Positions 37,210-55,820 of a stretch of 64,000 bases of DNA are shown here, piece after piece; position 1 is the stretch's first letter, and the number at the start of each line of letters is the position of its first letter. The notes under the pieces were generated by a model. That model was not told the origin of the DNA, searched no databases, and saw nothing but the letters and a program-made list of their open reading frames with translations. The stretch is from Perca fluviatilis (taxonomy: Eukaryota > Chordata > Actinopteri > Perciformes > Percidae). The stretch covers positions 21,813,937 to 21,877,936 of the forward strand of contig NC_053118.1 in assembly GCF_010015445.1 (NCBI RefSeq). Reading direction: 5' to 3'. A program made the translations under genes and the position numbers.

Positions 37210-37674
37210 TACAGCTTGTGTTTTCTGAACACTAATCATTGCAACCAGTAAAAATGTTTCCCAAACACCACTGACCTTTTTCCATGACACGATTGCATTT
37301 TCAGATGCAATCTCAGTGTGTAACCAGTATCTGGCACGGACCAACAATCAGAGTTAGGACGGGTTAAAAATATTACAAATAGTTTAAAGTTTCGCTCAGT
37401 TCATGCCATAGACAACAGTCTCAAATTCTTTGCTTTGTATGAGTGGTAAACTGTGGGCAAAAAGCTGCAGAGAGCAAAAAGAAAGCAGTAAATCAGATAT
37501 AATTACACAGTCTGTGTTGCAAAACCTTCTGAGAATGAGGCACTTGGGTTTTACCTCAGAAGACTTGTATCATTTAAGCCAAAGCTCAGACAGGATGTGC
37601 ACAATTCGCACTTTAGGAAGGCAGTTAGTGCTAACAGGCACAATGGCTTTATTATCAAATACATATACAGCTGC

Positions 37675-37757
<83 letters not shown>

Positions 37758-39950
37758 CAGCAGTCTTCAGTTCTCCTTACATTCCCTCGGCCATCGTTGA
37801 GAAAGCAGAGCGCAGCTACTAACACGAAACAAATGACTTAATAGAAAGCAATGAGAAATCACCTAGTGGTATAAAAGCATCAGGGTTTTCCGTGAGGCGA
37901 TGCTATTACTTGTCTTATGATTAATGTATTTGTGTCTTAGAATTTGTTGGTCTATATTTCAAAACGTAATCCATACTTCTGGAATTCCTTGATTGCCTGC
38001 TGTACCCACTCATCCATCATGTGGCATTCAGAGTAGATCCATGTTCTGCTTTAAATATTTCATGCAACTAAATAAATAAATTAATAAATAAAAGGTGTGG
38101 GAAAAACTATGATCCTTAAAGTCATACACGTATATAGCAGTGCTACAGGGTTGATTTACAGTGTCTCCTTTCACAGACTTTATTAAGTAGTAGCGCGTTC
38201 GGGAATGTAAACCTGCATTCAATGTTGCTTTTCCACAGAGGCAGCAGTATAAATTGCATGTGTTTTTGTGTGTGACATTACTGCTGAAGCTACAGTACAG
38301 CAGTCTTAAAACATTATGAGGAGAAATGGCACCTCACTTTGTGGTGAAGGACTAATTATCAATACTTCTCACATTCTACTCACTGTTATTTCCCTTAGTT
38401 ACGCATCTACAACATATCTTTACTGATACACAGTATTTATGTAAAAAGTTTCAACATTTAACCAGGCCGGTATTTTCTAATCTCAGACATGCACAACGAT
38501 TGACTGGCAAAACACTCAGTGACTAAAAGACATGAAGTCATCATAGTCTCACCCTCTCCTCTTTCCTTTCTGCTTTTCCTCTGCTACCATCAGCCAAGGT
38601 GTTGCTCCACCCATCCAGATACAGGGAACATAAAAGGAAGAAACAGCAGAAAAAGTATCCCAGAGGAGAAGTTAACATCAGTCTGGCAAAGACAATGCAA
38701 GAAGAAAGGAGTTGATTCATCTGCAGTGGCACACAGTAAAACATCCCTCATGTAGTATTGATCTGTCAACAAATACAGCTTCTTACAGATTCCACTGACT
38801 TTCAACAGAAATTGGTAGGACAACTGTTCAAACAACCATGAACGTATTATTAATTATCAACAAAAAAACAAAAAGATGGTGGGTGAGTCAAACAGGATCA
38901 AATTCAGATGGAGGCTTTAAAAATAACGGTGTCTAATAAAATGACTAGATGTTTGTAGGTGGCATTATTTGAAGATAAACATTTAATGAGTGAATGAAAA
39001 GAAGACAACAGCAAGTTACTTCAACACAGGGATGTGCCAAATTTATTATCCAGCTCTTGTGACAGTAACAGGGCCAAATACGAACATCCTAACATACAAA
39101 GTTCTCTATGCTGCCACAAAGCCCACGCAGTACGCTGTTCTGCATCAACACCCTATAATCTCCATGTGGCTGTAGACCCTTGACCCAGCAACATTTAATA
39201 AGTTAGCATGTTAACAGATAGCAAGGAAAACGTGTTTTTTGTGGAAACTACGTGCCATGACCTCAGTGCCATGATCAACCTAATCGACAGAAACAAATGT
39301 TCCATTCATGATAAAACAATAATTAAGGACATTTTAGTGCACAACATGAGTTCTGTACCTGAAAAGAAACACACATGCTCAACATGTTGATATCTTATGT
39401 GCCAACCAATTATATGTGTATCTATATTATGCCAACCTCTGTAAAATAAGTTAATTATATATTTCTGCATTTCAACATAGTTCTTTAACATATTTAATGC
39501 AACAAGTACAAACATCCAAAACAAAATCAATTCAGGCTTCTCTAATTTCACATAAAATATTAACTAAACCTTTTTTTCAGCAGTTCATGCCACTCTTTCT
39601 AAAAAACTAATGATTTAAAGACAATCTGACATTTAAGGTCAGGCTAAAGCAATGAATACATAAAGATGGCATACTGCAGTTACAGAGTAGGATCAGTGAA
39701 TAGGTAGACTTCATCAGTGCACAGTGTGATTTGCAGAGGAAGAGGTGCAGCGTGTCAATAAGACTATACAGTATCTGTTCCTGCATGAGAGTCAAAGCAG
39801 AGTAACATCAAACTCAATCTAACAGGTGGAATCTCCCCTAAACAAAGGGAGAAAGTAGCACGGCGTGCAGGAATGACTTTCACACCAACGGATGTTCAAC
39901 ATTAGCTGCAGGTGCTCAATCCCAAATAAAATTTCAATGGCTTGAACACT
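37210..39950. other. Intergenic, nothing firmly recognised
   Basis: No multi-exon gene model could be built. A (CA)n microsatellite lies at 37678-37754. A 22-codon minus-strand frame at 37952-38020 has a protein-like composition and is noted as a finding. Confidence 0.45.
37678..37754. repeat. (CA)n microsatellite
   Basis: Pure CA-repeat tract of about 77 bp. Confidence 0.95.
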
Positions 39951-39954
39951 ACTG

Positions 39955-40275
39955 TTACTACGGTTAAATTCAGAATCGATTTCAAGGCCTTACTTATTGC
40001 CTTCAAGTCTTACAATGGTCTAGGCCCTAAATATATTGCGGACAACTGTAACCATTTTTAAATCTAACTAAAGACTGTTCTCTTCTCCAGAGCTTTCAAT
40101 TAGTCTTGCTTGATGGTATTTTAATTACTTTATATGTTTTTAAATTATGTTATGCCTTTATACTATGTTTGTCTTCTCATATTTGTTGTATATTTGTTGT
40201 CGTTTCTGCCTGTAAAGCACTTTAAATGACCTCTGTGTATGAGAAAGTGCTCTATAAATAAATTCCCCTTGCCTA
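39955..40275 (+). mobile_element. Truncated L2-type LINE, 3' end
   Basis: The + strand reads FRIDFKALLIAFKSYNGLGP, then PKYIADNC, which matches the C-terminal reverse-transcriptase tail of fish L2 elements (RIxFKxLxxxYKxLxGLxP). It is followed by 'gtaaagcactttaaatgacc' and 'gtgctctataaataaatt', the usual L2 3' tail. Only the last ~320 bp is present, so it is a 5'-truncated dead copy. Confidence 0.8.
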
Positions 40276-40657
40276 CTGTAGAATAAAGAGCACACAAAGG
40301 CTATGCAATGTGTGCATCATAATTCAGTAGTCTCTGTATCTTCTTCTCTCTTAATTCCATCACAGAAACCATACGTAGATGCAAGCACTTTCTCCATTAT
40401 TAAGAACTGATGTGTGTGCATGTGCATATGTAAAATACAAAACAATCCAGAACAGTGAAATGAAATCGTAAGTTGAACTTTCTTGGACAACAGATGTAAG
40501 GTGTGAAATATGATCCTGTTAAAAGGGTGACAGGATGATAAATGTATACTTGTAAGCGTTTGTGGTCCAATATAAAATGTTCCCTTTTGAATAACCTCTC
40601 ATCTGTCGGGACTGCTCTTAAGCTACTTTTGACAGATCCATCAATTCTATGACTGCA

Positions 40658-48740
<8,083 letters not shown>

Positions 48741-48802
48741 TGCCCCCTAGAGGCTTTGCCTGTCTCCTGCAACACAAGAGGAACATACAACACAGATTAG
48801 AT

Positions 48803-49266
48803 GAGGGGTCTTCAACATTTTTAAAGCAAAGGACTCCTTATCTGAGAGAGAGCCGGAGCAGTGGCCCCCCTACTAGATATTGTATAAAATGAAGTGGCAT
48901 ATTAAACTGGGCCTACAATAACATGTATATAAAGCCTTTATGCACACCTTTATTGCATAGAATACTAAGCTGTTAAAATAATAACTGCTTGTATGATTTT
49001 ATAAATCATGTTTTAATGTTAATCATAAATGTGTATATGTGGATGGCAACCTTAGGGACTACCTTACCTATAGGCCAGTTATCCTATCATCAGTGTTTTT
49101 TTTCACAAACAGGCTAATTTATATTTGCTAATAATATGTTGGATTGATGTTAAGACATTTTAAATTTTGAAAAAAAATATTTCATTTCAATTAATAATTT
49201 GGTGGCCCCCCTGCAGTAACTCTGAGGACCACCTAGGGGTCCCGGAAATCCTGTCGAAGATCTCTA
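48803..49266. mobile_element. Non-autonomous hAT-type MITE with 8-bp target duplication
   Basis: The ends are 'gaggggtcttcaac' and the imperfect complement 'gtcgaagatctcta'. The flanks are an identical 8-bp direct repeat, GATTAGAT, at 48795-48802 and 49267-49274. The interior phrase 'ggaccacctaggggtcccgg' is familiar from an abundant teleost hAT-like element. It lies in pbxip1 intron 1. Confidence 0.8.
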
Positions 49267-49274
49267 GATTAGAT

Positions 49275-49554
49275 GATTAATAGGAGTTTACTAAAAAGTT
49301 ATTAAATTAAATGAATCCTCTTTTGTATCTGTATATGCTCTGCATCAAAGCTGGCTGTGTGATTTAGAAATAGAATTTCCAGATGGTTAACAATGCACTT
49401 GTTACTGAGGCTAGTGTTAGGGGGACTGTGTGAGTACTGCGGTTTAAAAGGAATTTACATCTTCTGTTTACCCATGCTCAGGATTTGAATACATGCCTTT
49501 GCTATTGAGCCTCACCCATTCTGCCAATAAAGGAGCTACTGTAACACATGGTGC

Positions 49555-49586
<32 letters not shown>

Positions 49587-50874
49587 GGAAGTCCAGTTCC
49601 CTGGGATCATTCAGTTTGTAATTAGTAGTTTGTGTGTGTTGTGGGCCTTTTGGTCACCCTGGCTTTTGACTAGCTGGAACATGTTTTGGCAGAGATACCT
49701 GTAACTAAGGCCGGCACCATTCTGGAGATACAGACAGCAGAATGGGTCAAAGCTACTGGTCTGGTAATATATGTCTGCAAACCACCAAATTTATATCTAT
49801 TCTTATGTGTGCATTGCTAAGGAATTACAAAGTCTACAGTAAGATAGACATATGGGGAAACTGTTTTTTCCTTCATGTACTTCTGCTAAGTGTATGCGGC
49901 CAACACAACTCTAGACCAAGATCACTCAAACAGAAGCAGACTGACTGACATTTCAATTTCTCCTCCTGGTAAGATACAGGTTAGTGTCAGGTATTACAGC
50001 TGTATAAAGCATGTCCTCTCAAACAGCAGAGGAGGACATAACATGAGATGCATATTATTAGGAATAGTCTGGCTTTCTTCAGTGAATGCAGAAAGAGCTA
50101 ACCACTTACATTAACAAAACATTGTCTGGGTAATGACACACTTCACTCCCCAAATTCAATTCTCTCCCAGCTCTGCAATTTAGGTCTCCTAATCGAGTGC
50201 CTCCCAAGAGAAGGCTACTGAATCTAGCCTAGGGCCCTAGGAGCATTGTGGGGCATATAGCGGAATGGCTTAAATAGATTCCGGCTAAATATAGCTACCA
50301 TGAGATTGATGAGAGACAGAACGAGGGAGTATGCAGAAGATGGCCATGGGGAACACAACAGAGGCAGAAATGTATTCTGAGGACAGTGTTAAAAGGATTA
50401 TTTCAACTGCACCACAAAGCCGATGGCTTTTAACAGAGAAAATAAATATTTTCCTTGTAGTCTGTTCTTAATCACTGATCTTTATGAGTAATATCTAATT
50501 TAACCTGTAAAGCTCTAGCTTTTGGAGGCTGGGTTGTGGGTTACATTATTTAAATGTATTATTTAAAGATAGGGCACATGACTTCCTGTCTGATCTCAGT
50601 TCATTAAAACCATTTCAAGCAAACAATAATATGCCTTCAGTTTAATTTATGTTCCACATTGCATTAGGCAATAGTAGGCAACACTTTATTTTTTCTTGAG
50701 CAAAACACAGCCAAATGTATGATTACAGATGTAGGCCTAATCTTATTATCTTGGTCTCAGCTGGGAAAAATTACCAAAAAAGGTTATAAACTCCAGGACA
50801 GGCCGGGACAGCAATGTTATGCTGTCAGCAAAAGCACCATACCCAACATGTTCACAGCAGTGCACACACAGTAG

Positions 50875-50909
<35 letters not shown>

Positions 50910-51295
50910 ACAACAAAGCAGGCAGTTCATTACATTATTATGTAGCTAGCTTAGTTATTTATACTGCTCTGAGTGAAACAGTGTGAAGCCTGTGAAAGGT
51001 AATGTCATGGGCTCAAAGAAAAATAAAACTTCACCGAGTTAAACTCCAGTTAAAGAGCAGTGTGAGTAAAGTCAAGCATTAAAGGGTTTAAATGACACGA
51101 ACAGCGTAAACATTAGCCTTTAAAAACAAAACTTTCGACCGTTACAATAGTCAATCGAGCAACCAGGAAAAAGTGACTGAAACGACGTTGGCGACGTAGC
51201 AACCGTTAATGGAAAAACAAACTACAACCGAACAGACGCAGTTACTTTGTGATAAAAACCCATGTAAGTTACATCCAAATTCAGGTAATTCTTAC
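49275..51295. other. pbxip1 intron 1 remainder
   Basis: No exon or gene was recognised. Two simple repeats are present, (TG)n at about 49557-49584 and (CAT)n at about 50874-50908. Confidence 0.5.
50874..50908. repeat. (CAT)n trinucleotide repeat
   Basis: Eleven or so CAT units in a row within pbxip1 intron 1. Confidence 0.9.
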
Positions 51296-51500
51296 CGTGG
51301 TGCGTCACTTTACTTGAGTCCCTACTGTCTGTCACAGATACAGTACAGTAGACGAGCCTCCCCATCCAGCTTGAAACTTAAAAGTTCCTCCTGAACTTGC
51401 GTGATCCACGCGCCTTTTGTCCAATCATAGGCAGCGTTGGCTCTGGTCCCGCCCCTCGCCCTCCAGTTCGACCAATGGCAATGCGGAGTCACTGTTCTTG
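51296..51500 (-). promoter_or_regulatory. pbxip1: Predicted pbxip1 promoter and non-coding exon 1
   Basis: The first coding exon has an acceptor (ttgcag) about 34 nt before the ATG, so an upstream untranslated exon is needed. On the minus strand a good donor (ccacg|gtaaga) has its exon edge at 51296. Above it lie CpG-rich sequence and two CCAAT-type words, near 51420 and 51471. No TATA box was seen. Confidence 0.5.
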
Positions 51501-52430
51501 ACTGGGAAAGGTTCCAAGTTGATTGACATACAGCAGGTGATGGTGAGTATGTAAAACATACATCTTACATACGATAACACCACCAGAGCAGTCCTCGGCA
51601 TTTAATGCTGGTAGTCCACAGGCTGGGGTTTCTTCCAGGTTGATATTTTTGGTCACAATATCCTCCTTTCCCATTTTAGGCAGCTTGTAAAATGCATCCG
51701 GTTTTTGTTCAATACAAGTCATAAATCGGACCTCTAAAAATAAATTGCAAACGTTGTGAAATAAAAAAAACACAAGCTTTACCTCATTAAAGTCACATAA
51801 AAGCTTAGTTTGACACCTAAACCAAATTATTTGTATATATTTATTTTTTAGTTAACTATACGATTAACCAAAACAAAATGAACACAAATGCAGACATAAA
51901 GGTAATATGTTTTCTATTCATAAGTTCCTTTATTCATTGCACACCAGTTTGTGTTGTGAACAGTGAACATCAGGGCTGCCAGTCATCAGGATCTCAGACC
52001 AGCGGGGTTGAAAATAAGGAAACTTGCAGTGAACATTTCTAGCTTCTGGAAATGTGCAAATGTGTGTTTTCTGGAACCCAAGAAGAGCATCCTACAGATA
52101 CTGAAAAACAGAGATAAAAATATTTTAACACATTAAATCATTGTATGATTTAGTACACCTATACCTCATTTTTTTTTTTTTAATTGAGAACCTTCCTTTA
52201 AACAGTACAAAACATAAACTGCTTTATATAAATTAGACAGTTTGCTAAGTGCTCAAGTGGTAGTGGTAGTTTGTTGTCATATGATACAAGACTTATACTT
52301 GCCAATGCTTTGCCAGCACCGCTGATCAAACACTCCATTCCCAATGAAATAAAAGCTGGTTTAAATTACACTATAGGAGCCAACGGAGAAAAATGGAAAA
52401 TCAATGTTTGACCACTTGATTTACTCTCTG
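51501..52430 (-). terminator. lenep 3' flank with candidate poly(A) signal
   Basis: TTTATT at 51929-51934 reads AATAAA on the minus strand, about 500 nt beyond the lenep stop. Nothing else was recognised in this stretch. Confidence 0.45.
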
Positions 52431-52625
52431 TCAGTCCAGGATCTCTTTGATGCACCAGCAGCAGAGGAGGAAGTAGAGGCACTCCTTAAACGACTGAATA
52501 AAACCGTAGGCAAAGTTTCCTCCAAGGAAGTTCTTGCCTCTTCCCAGACCCATGGCCATGTCCCTCAGGTGCTGTCCCAGAGAGGAGGAAGGCATGGCCT
52601 GGGGAAGAGGACGCTGGGGATGCAT
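52431..52625 (-). CDS. lenep: Lens epithelial protein (LENEP) homolog
   Basis: A single uninterrupted coding exon of 64 residues starts at an ATG in a good context (GCCATGC). The C-terminus LLCCWCIKEILD differs from the remembered human LENEP end LLCCWCIKELLD at one position. The N-terminus MHPQRPLPQAMPSSSLG aligns with human MQPRTQPLAQTLPFFLGG, and total length is similar (human 61). A central 'GF-x-x-(S/T)-(F/L)-KE' motif precedes the Cys-rich hydrophobic end. Human LENEP is also encoded in one coding exon near SHC1, so gene order supports the call. Molecular function is poorly known; it was described from lens epithelium. The hydrophobic CCWC tail could be membrane-inserted or lipid-modified, which is inference. 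Confidence 0.85.
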   Translation of the reverse strand: MHPQRPLPQAMPSSSLGQHLRDMAMGLGRGKNFLGGNFAYGFIQSFKECLYFLLCCWCIKEILD

Positions 52626-52762
52626 GGCTCCGGAGAGGAAAACGAGGCAACAAGGAGGGCCGTTGAGAAGAAATAGGAGGTGAGGCTTGACAAATCTGAT
52701 CAGACTGGGCTAGTGCAACAGCTGAGGTCTGCTCTGTATTTCTGGCACAGTTAGCTCCTCTA

Positions 52763-52768
52763 CTTATA
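52763..52768 (-). promoter_or_regulatory. TATA-like element upstream of lenep
   Basis: The minus strand reads TATAAG here, about 140 bp before the lenep ATG. That would place a start near 52735 and a leader of about 110 nt. A second AT-rich candidate (tttaaaag) lies about 70 bp further upstream. Confidence 0.4.
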
Positions 52769-52839
52769 ACCTCCTGTACAAACTGCAGGCTGCCTCCATT
52801 CACAACCTGCTTTTTCTCGACTGTTCCCTGCTTTTAAAC

Positions 52840-54640
52840 ATCCGCTGATTGATTAAAGACCTTGTTTACCTTTGCTGTGCGCTGTTCCCCTCTGTAGTAC
52901 CCCACACAGTCTCTCCCTAGGCTCTAATAATCCCTGAATCAGCCCCCTACTGTTACAGGCTCATCAGTTCACAAACAAGAGAGTTCCAGTAGCTCCAATA
53001 CACACCCCACTCTTTGTTTAGGACAGTATGGGAAAGGCAATCATACCTTCTGGCAGTGTGTGCTTTGTGGTTTCATTTTCCATCAATGTTTTTGGTGTAC
53101 TTGGATAGAAAAATGAAAAAGATTTTTGAAAAACCTATCCAACAAAGTGATAAACACTCAAGCTTAACACACATGTATCATATCAAAAGCCAAACTCACA
53201 AAGAGAGATGAATGATATATGTATTTATATATGCAATCTATATTTTCAGATACAGGTGTAAACAGAAATGTTTCCCTAAAAACAAAACAAAGTATTAAAA
53301 CAGAAACATATAAAATCAATATCTGTGCACACTATTTGAAAGTAACCTTTGGCTTTTACAAATTAAAAAGTACAACAGCATCGTCAACACTATCACCATC
53401 AACAACGACAAACAACACATTTTTTTGAAAGTATTTTCATGCAACAGAGGCATCCTTGAACAATAACACAGGACCGGATCACTAATGAAGCAGAGGGGCA
53501 GGTGGGTCTGTTTCAGCACACACAAACACACAGTAATGGCAGATCTTAAAGCTCTGGTTTTCCTATCGCCTAAAAGCACCTGAACGGAGTGTGAGTGTCT
53601 GATTGACCCAGCTGTCACCCTGGTATGTGTGTGTGCGCATGTTAAATTACATGTGAGCCCACTTCAGGGTCTGAAGAGTAGTTGACAGTTAAGGTTTAGG
53701 TTGAAAGATTCCTCCTCATGTTTCAAGAGTTAGACCTCGATCTCTTTGACAAGTTCAATTGGCTTTAGGAAGAGCTACCTCAGTGCTGTGGTGCATGCGT
53801 TACTTATCAAATAAGTCATTAAAGTTACAACTATGAAAACAACAATCTAGTACTAAGCTGACCAGTCAAAAGTTGATGTTATTTACAGATGGTCAGGAAA
53901 TATTCCCCCCCCCAATGGTGACATCAAGTATCTGTGACTATAAGCTGAATGCAAGAATGTGCATCAGGGAGATTGCCATCACTGGATCCGTTTGTGTGTG
54001 TTTTTTGGAGTGTCATTTTTGCAGTCTTTGTTTAACTGAGAGGCTTGTGTGAGATTCTCCTGTAGTTCACTACATTTGAATTAAGTACATAAGGTGACTG
54101 CATTGAAGTGACATGACTGCATTGAAGAAACAAGGCACAATCAAAAAGATACAAAAAAAAACAACATCATCATGAACTGAGGGAGGACGAAGAGGAAAGG
54201 AGAAACAATAGTGTGAACTTCTCCCCCCCAGATCCTCAAAGAGTTTGTGAAAACAGCAAACTGGCTTATCATTAGCAATGCTCCAAAAACATTTATGTCC
54301 TTATGTTCAGTTACCCCCAAACGGCTTTTTTTTTGTTTGTTTTTAGAGGACATTATTCCCTCAAGTGATTACAAAATAAAGCAACATCACGATAATCGTT
54401 TTTGCAGAGGGAAATTCATTGCTTAAACTGTTCAACATTTCTCATTGGCCAAAGTTTAAAGGGGTCTTTTTTAACTAATCTCCTTTGCTTTCACTCAAAT
54501 TCCTATGTGAAGACATAACCCATAGATTGTCAGTGCAAACACATACTAAGAAGTCAATGAAAAGCAACAGTCGTGTTTGTGGGTGACATCAACGCACCAT
54601 TTACTTTAAAAATCTCCTTTTTGATGATGTATTCAGGCAC
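52840..54640. other. Intergenic between shc1 3' end and lenep
   Basis: No gene or well-defined mobile element was recognised. The open frames are short and AT-rich. Confidence 0.45.
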
Positions 54641-54652
54641 AATGACCATAAT

Positions 54653-55820
54653 TTTATTTATTTTTGCTCCCAATGCTGTAAGCACACAAGACAGATAACT
54701 GCTGATAAGTGTCATGGCTTTCTCTGCTGTTAGCGACCAAGTTCATGTTCTTTGGCATGACAAGTGGTGCAGACCGTGTGTTGTGTAAAGGTGCATCTGT
54801 GTTTACGGAGGATTAGGGAGATGCAGCTGTTTAGATCCTGCTCAAGAAATGAATGCTGAACGTCCAACAAGTAATGTGTCTCAAGATAACAGACGGAAAA
54901 AGAAAAGAAAAAAATTGTCATTGGCATAGCAGTCCCCCAGTTTTGCATACAGGCTTTCATCATCACCAGGTATCATTTCAGGGGTCAAAGTTCAAAGGTC
55001 CTTAAAAGGGGAGTGGTTGGGGGTAGTGTGGCTCTCCTGATTAGATTGGAAGCAAACTTGTTTATGCATATTCACCAGGCAGAATGTTTTCAAAGTCAGG
55101 TTTGCTGCTGAAGTGCTCCAGTGACAGTTTATGTTCGAGCCTGGGTCTGTCTCTGAAACAAAGAACCATAACCATCAAGTTTGTGTTTTGCCTAATATGC
55201 TCCAGCAACAGTCTGAGGAGGGAAATCATTTCCCTGAATGTGACAATACATGCTCTAAAGCACTGAAAATCTCATTAGATGTCCCATTTATGCTCCTTTC
55301 TTCACTTTTCAGTTCCAACTATTTTTTTGTACAAGATTCCATTAAGTGTTCTGTTCTTTTTTTTCATGATCGGATGTTGAGATATTTTTTTTTCTCCTTA
55401 AAAAAAAAAAAAAATTGCATTCGTTTTCTGCCCTTGTCTGAAATTACCAAAGGGCTCCTCCCTGGTTCACAGTAGGCTGTTGAGAAATTGCAGCAGTGCT
55501 TCTCCGTTGTGGAGGGATCATGCGCATGATAGTTGTTGGGGGTCGAAGACTGCAGGTCACAGTTTGGCTTTCAGAAAGGACAGGAATATGTGGCAACAGC
55601 AGCAAGTGAGTGAATATTACAGAGGAACTGGTGATTTTTTTGATTTTTTTGGTTTTCTTTGCAATGGTGTGTGTGCATATGTATTTTTGTATATATATGT
55701 GTGTGTCAAGTGTAGTGTTGGTGTGTGTATTATAGCATATGAAGTGTTGTGTTGGCTTGTGTTGAATTGCTGCAGGAGTGTGTGTGTATTTGGTGGAGTA
55801 TCTCATTGGTGTGTGTAACA
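54653..55820 (-). terminator. shc1: shc1 3' UTR with candidate poly(A) signal
   Basis: TTTATT at 54653-54658 reads AATAAA on the minus strand, about 1.16 kb past the shc1 stop. No earlier hexamer was seen, so a 3' UTR of about 1.2 kb is suggested. Confidence 0.45.

Noticed and set aside
50874..50908. CRISPR-like short repeats
   Set aside because: This is a simple (CAT)n tract in vertebrate DNA with no spacers.
52404..52676. 90-codon + strand frame over lenep
   Set aside because: It is antisense to the lenep exon and shows no family motif, whereas the minus strand matches LENEP.
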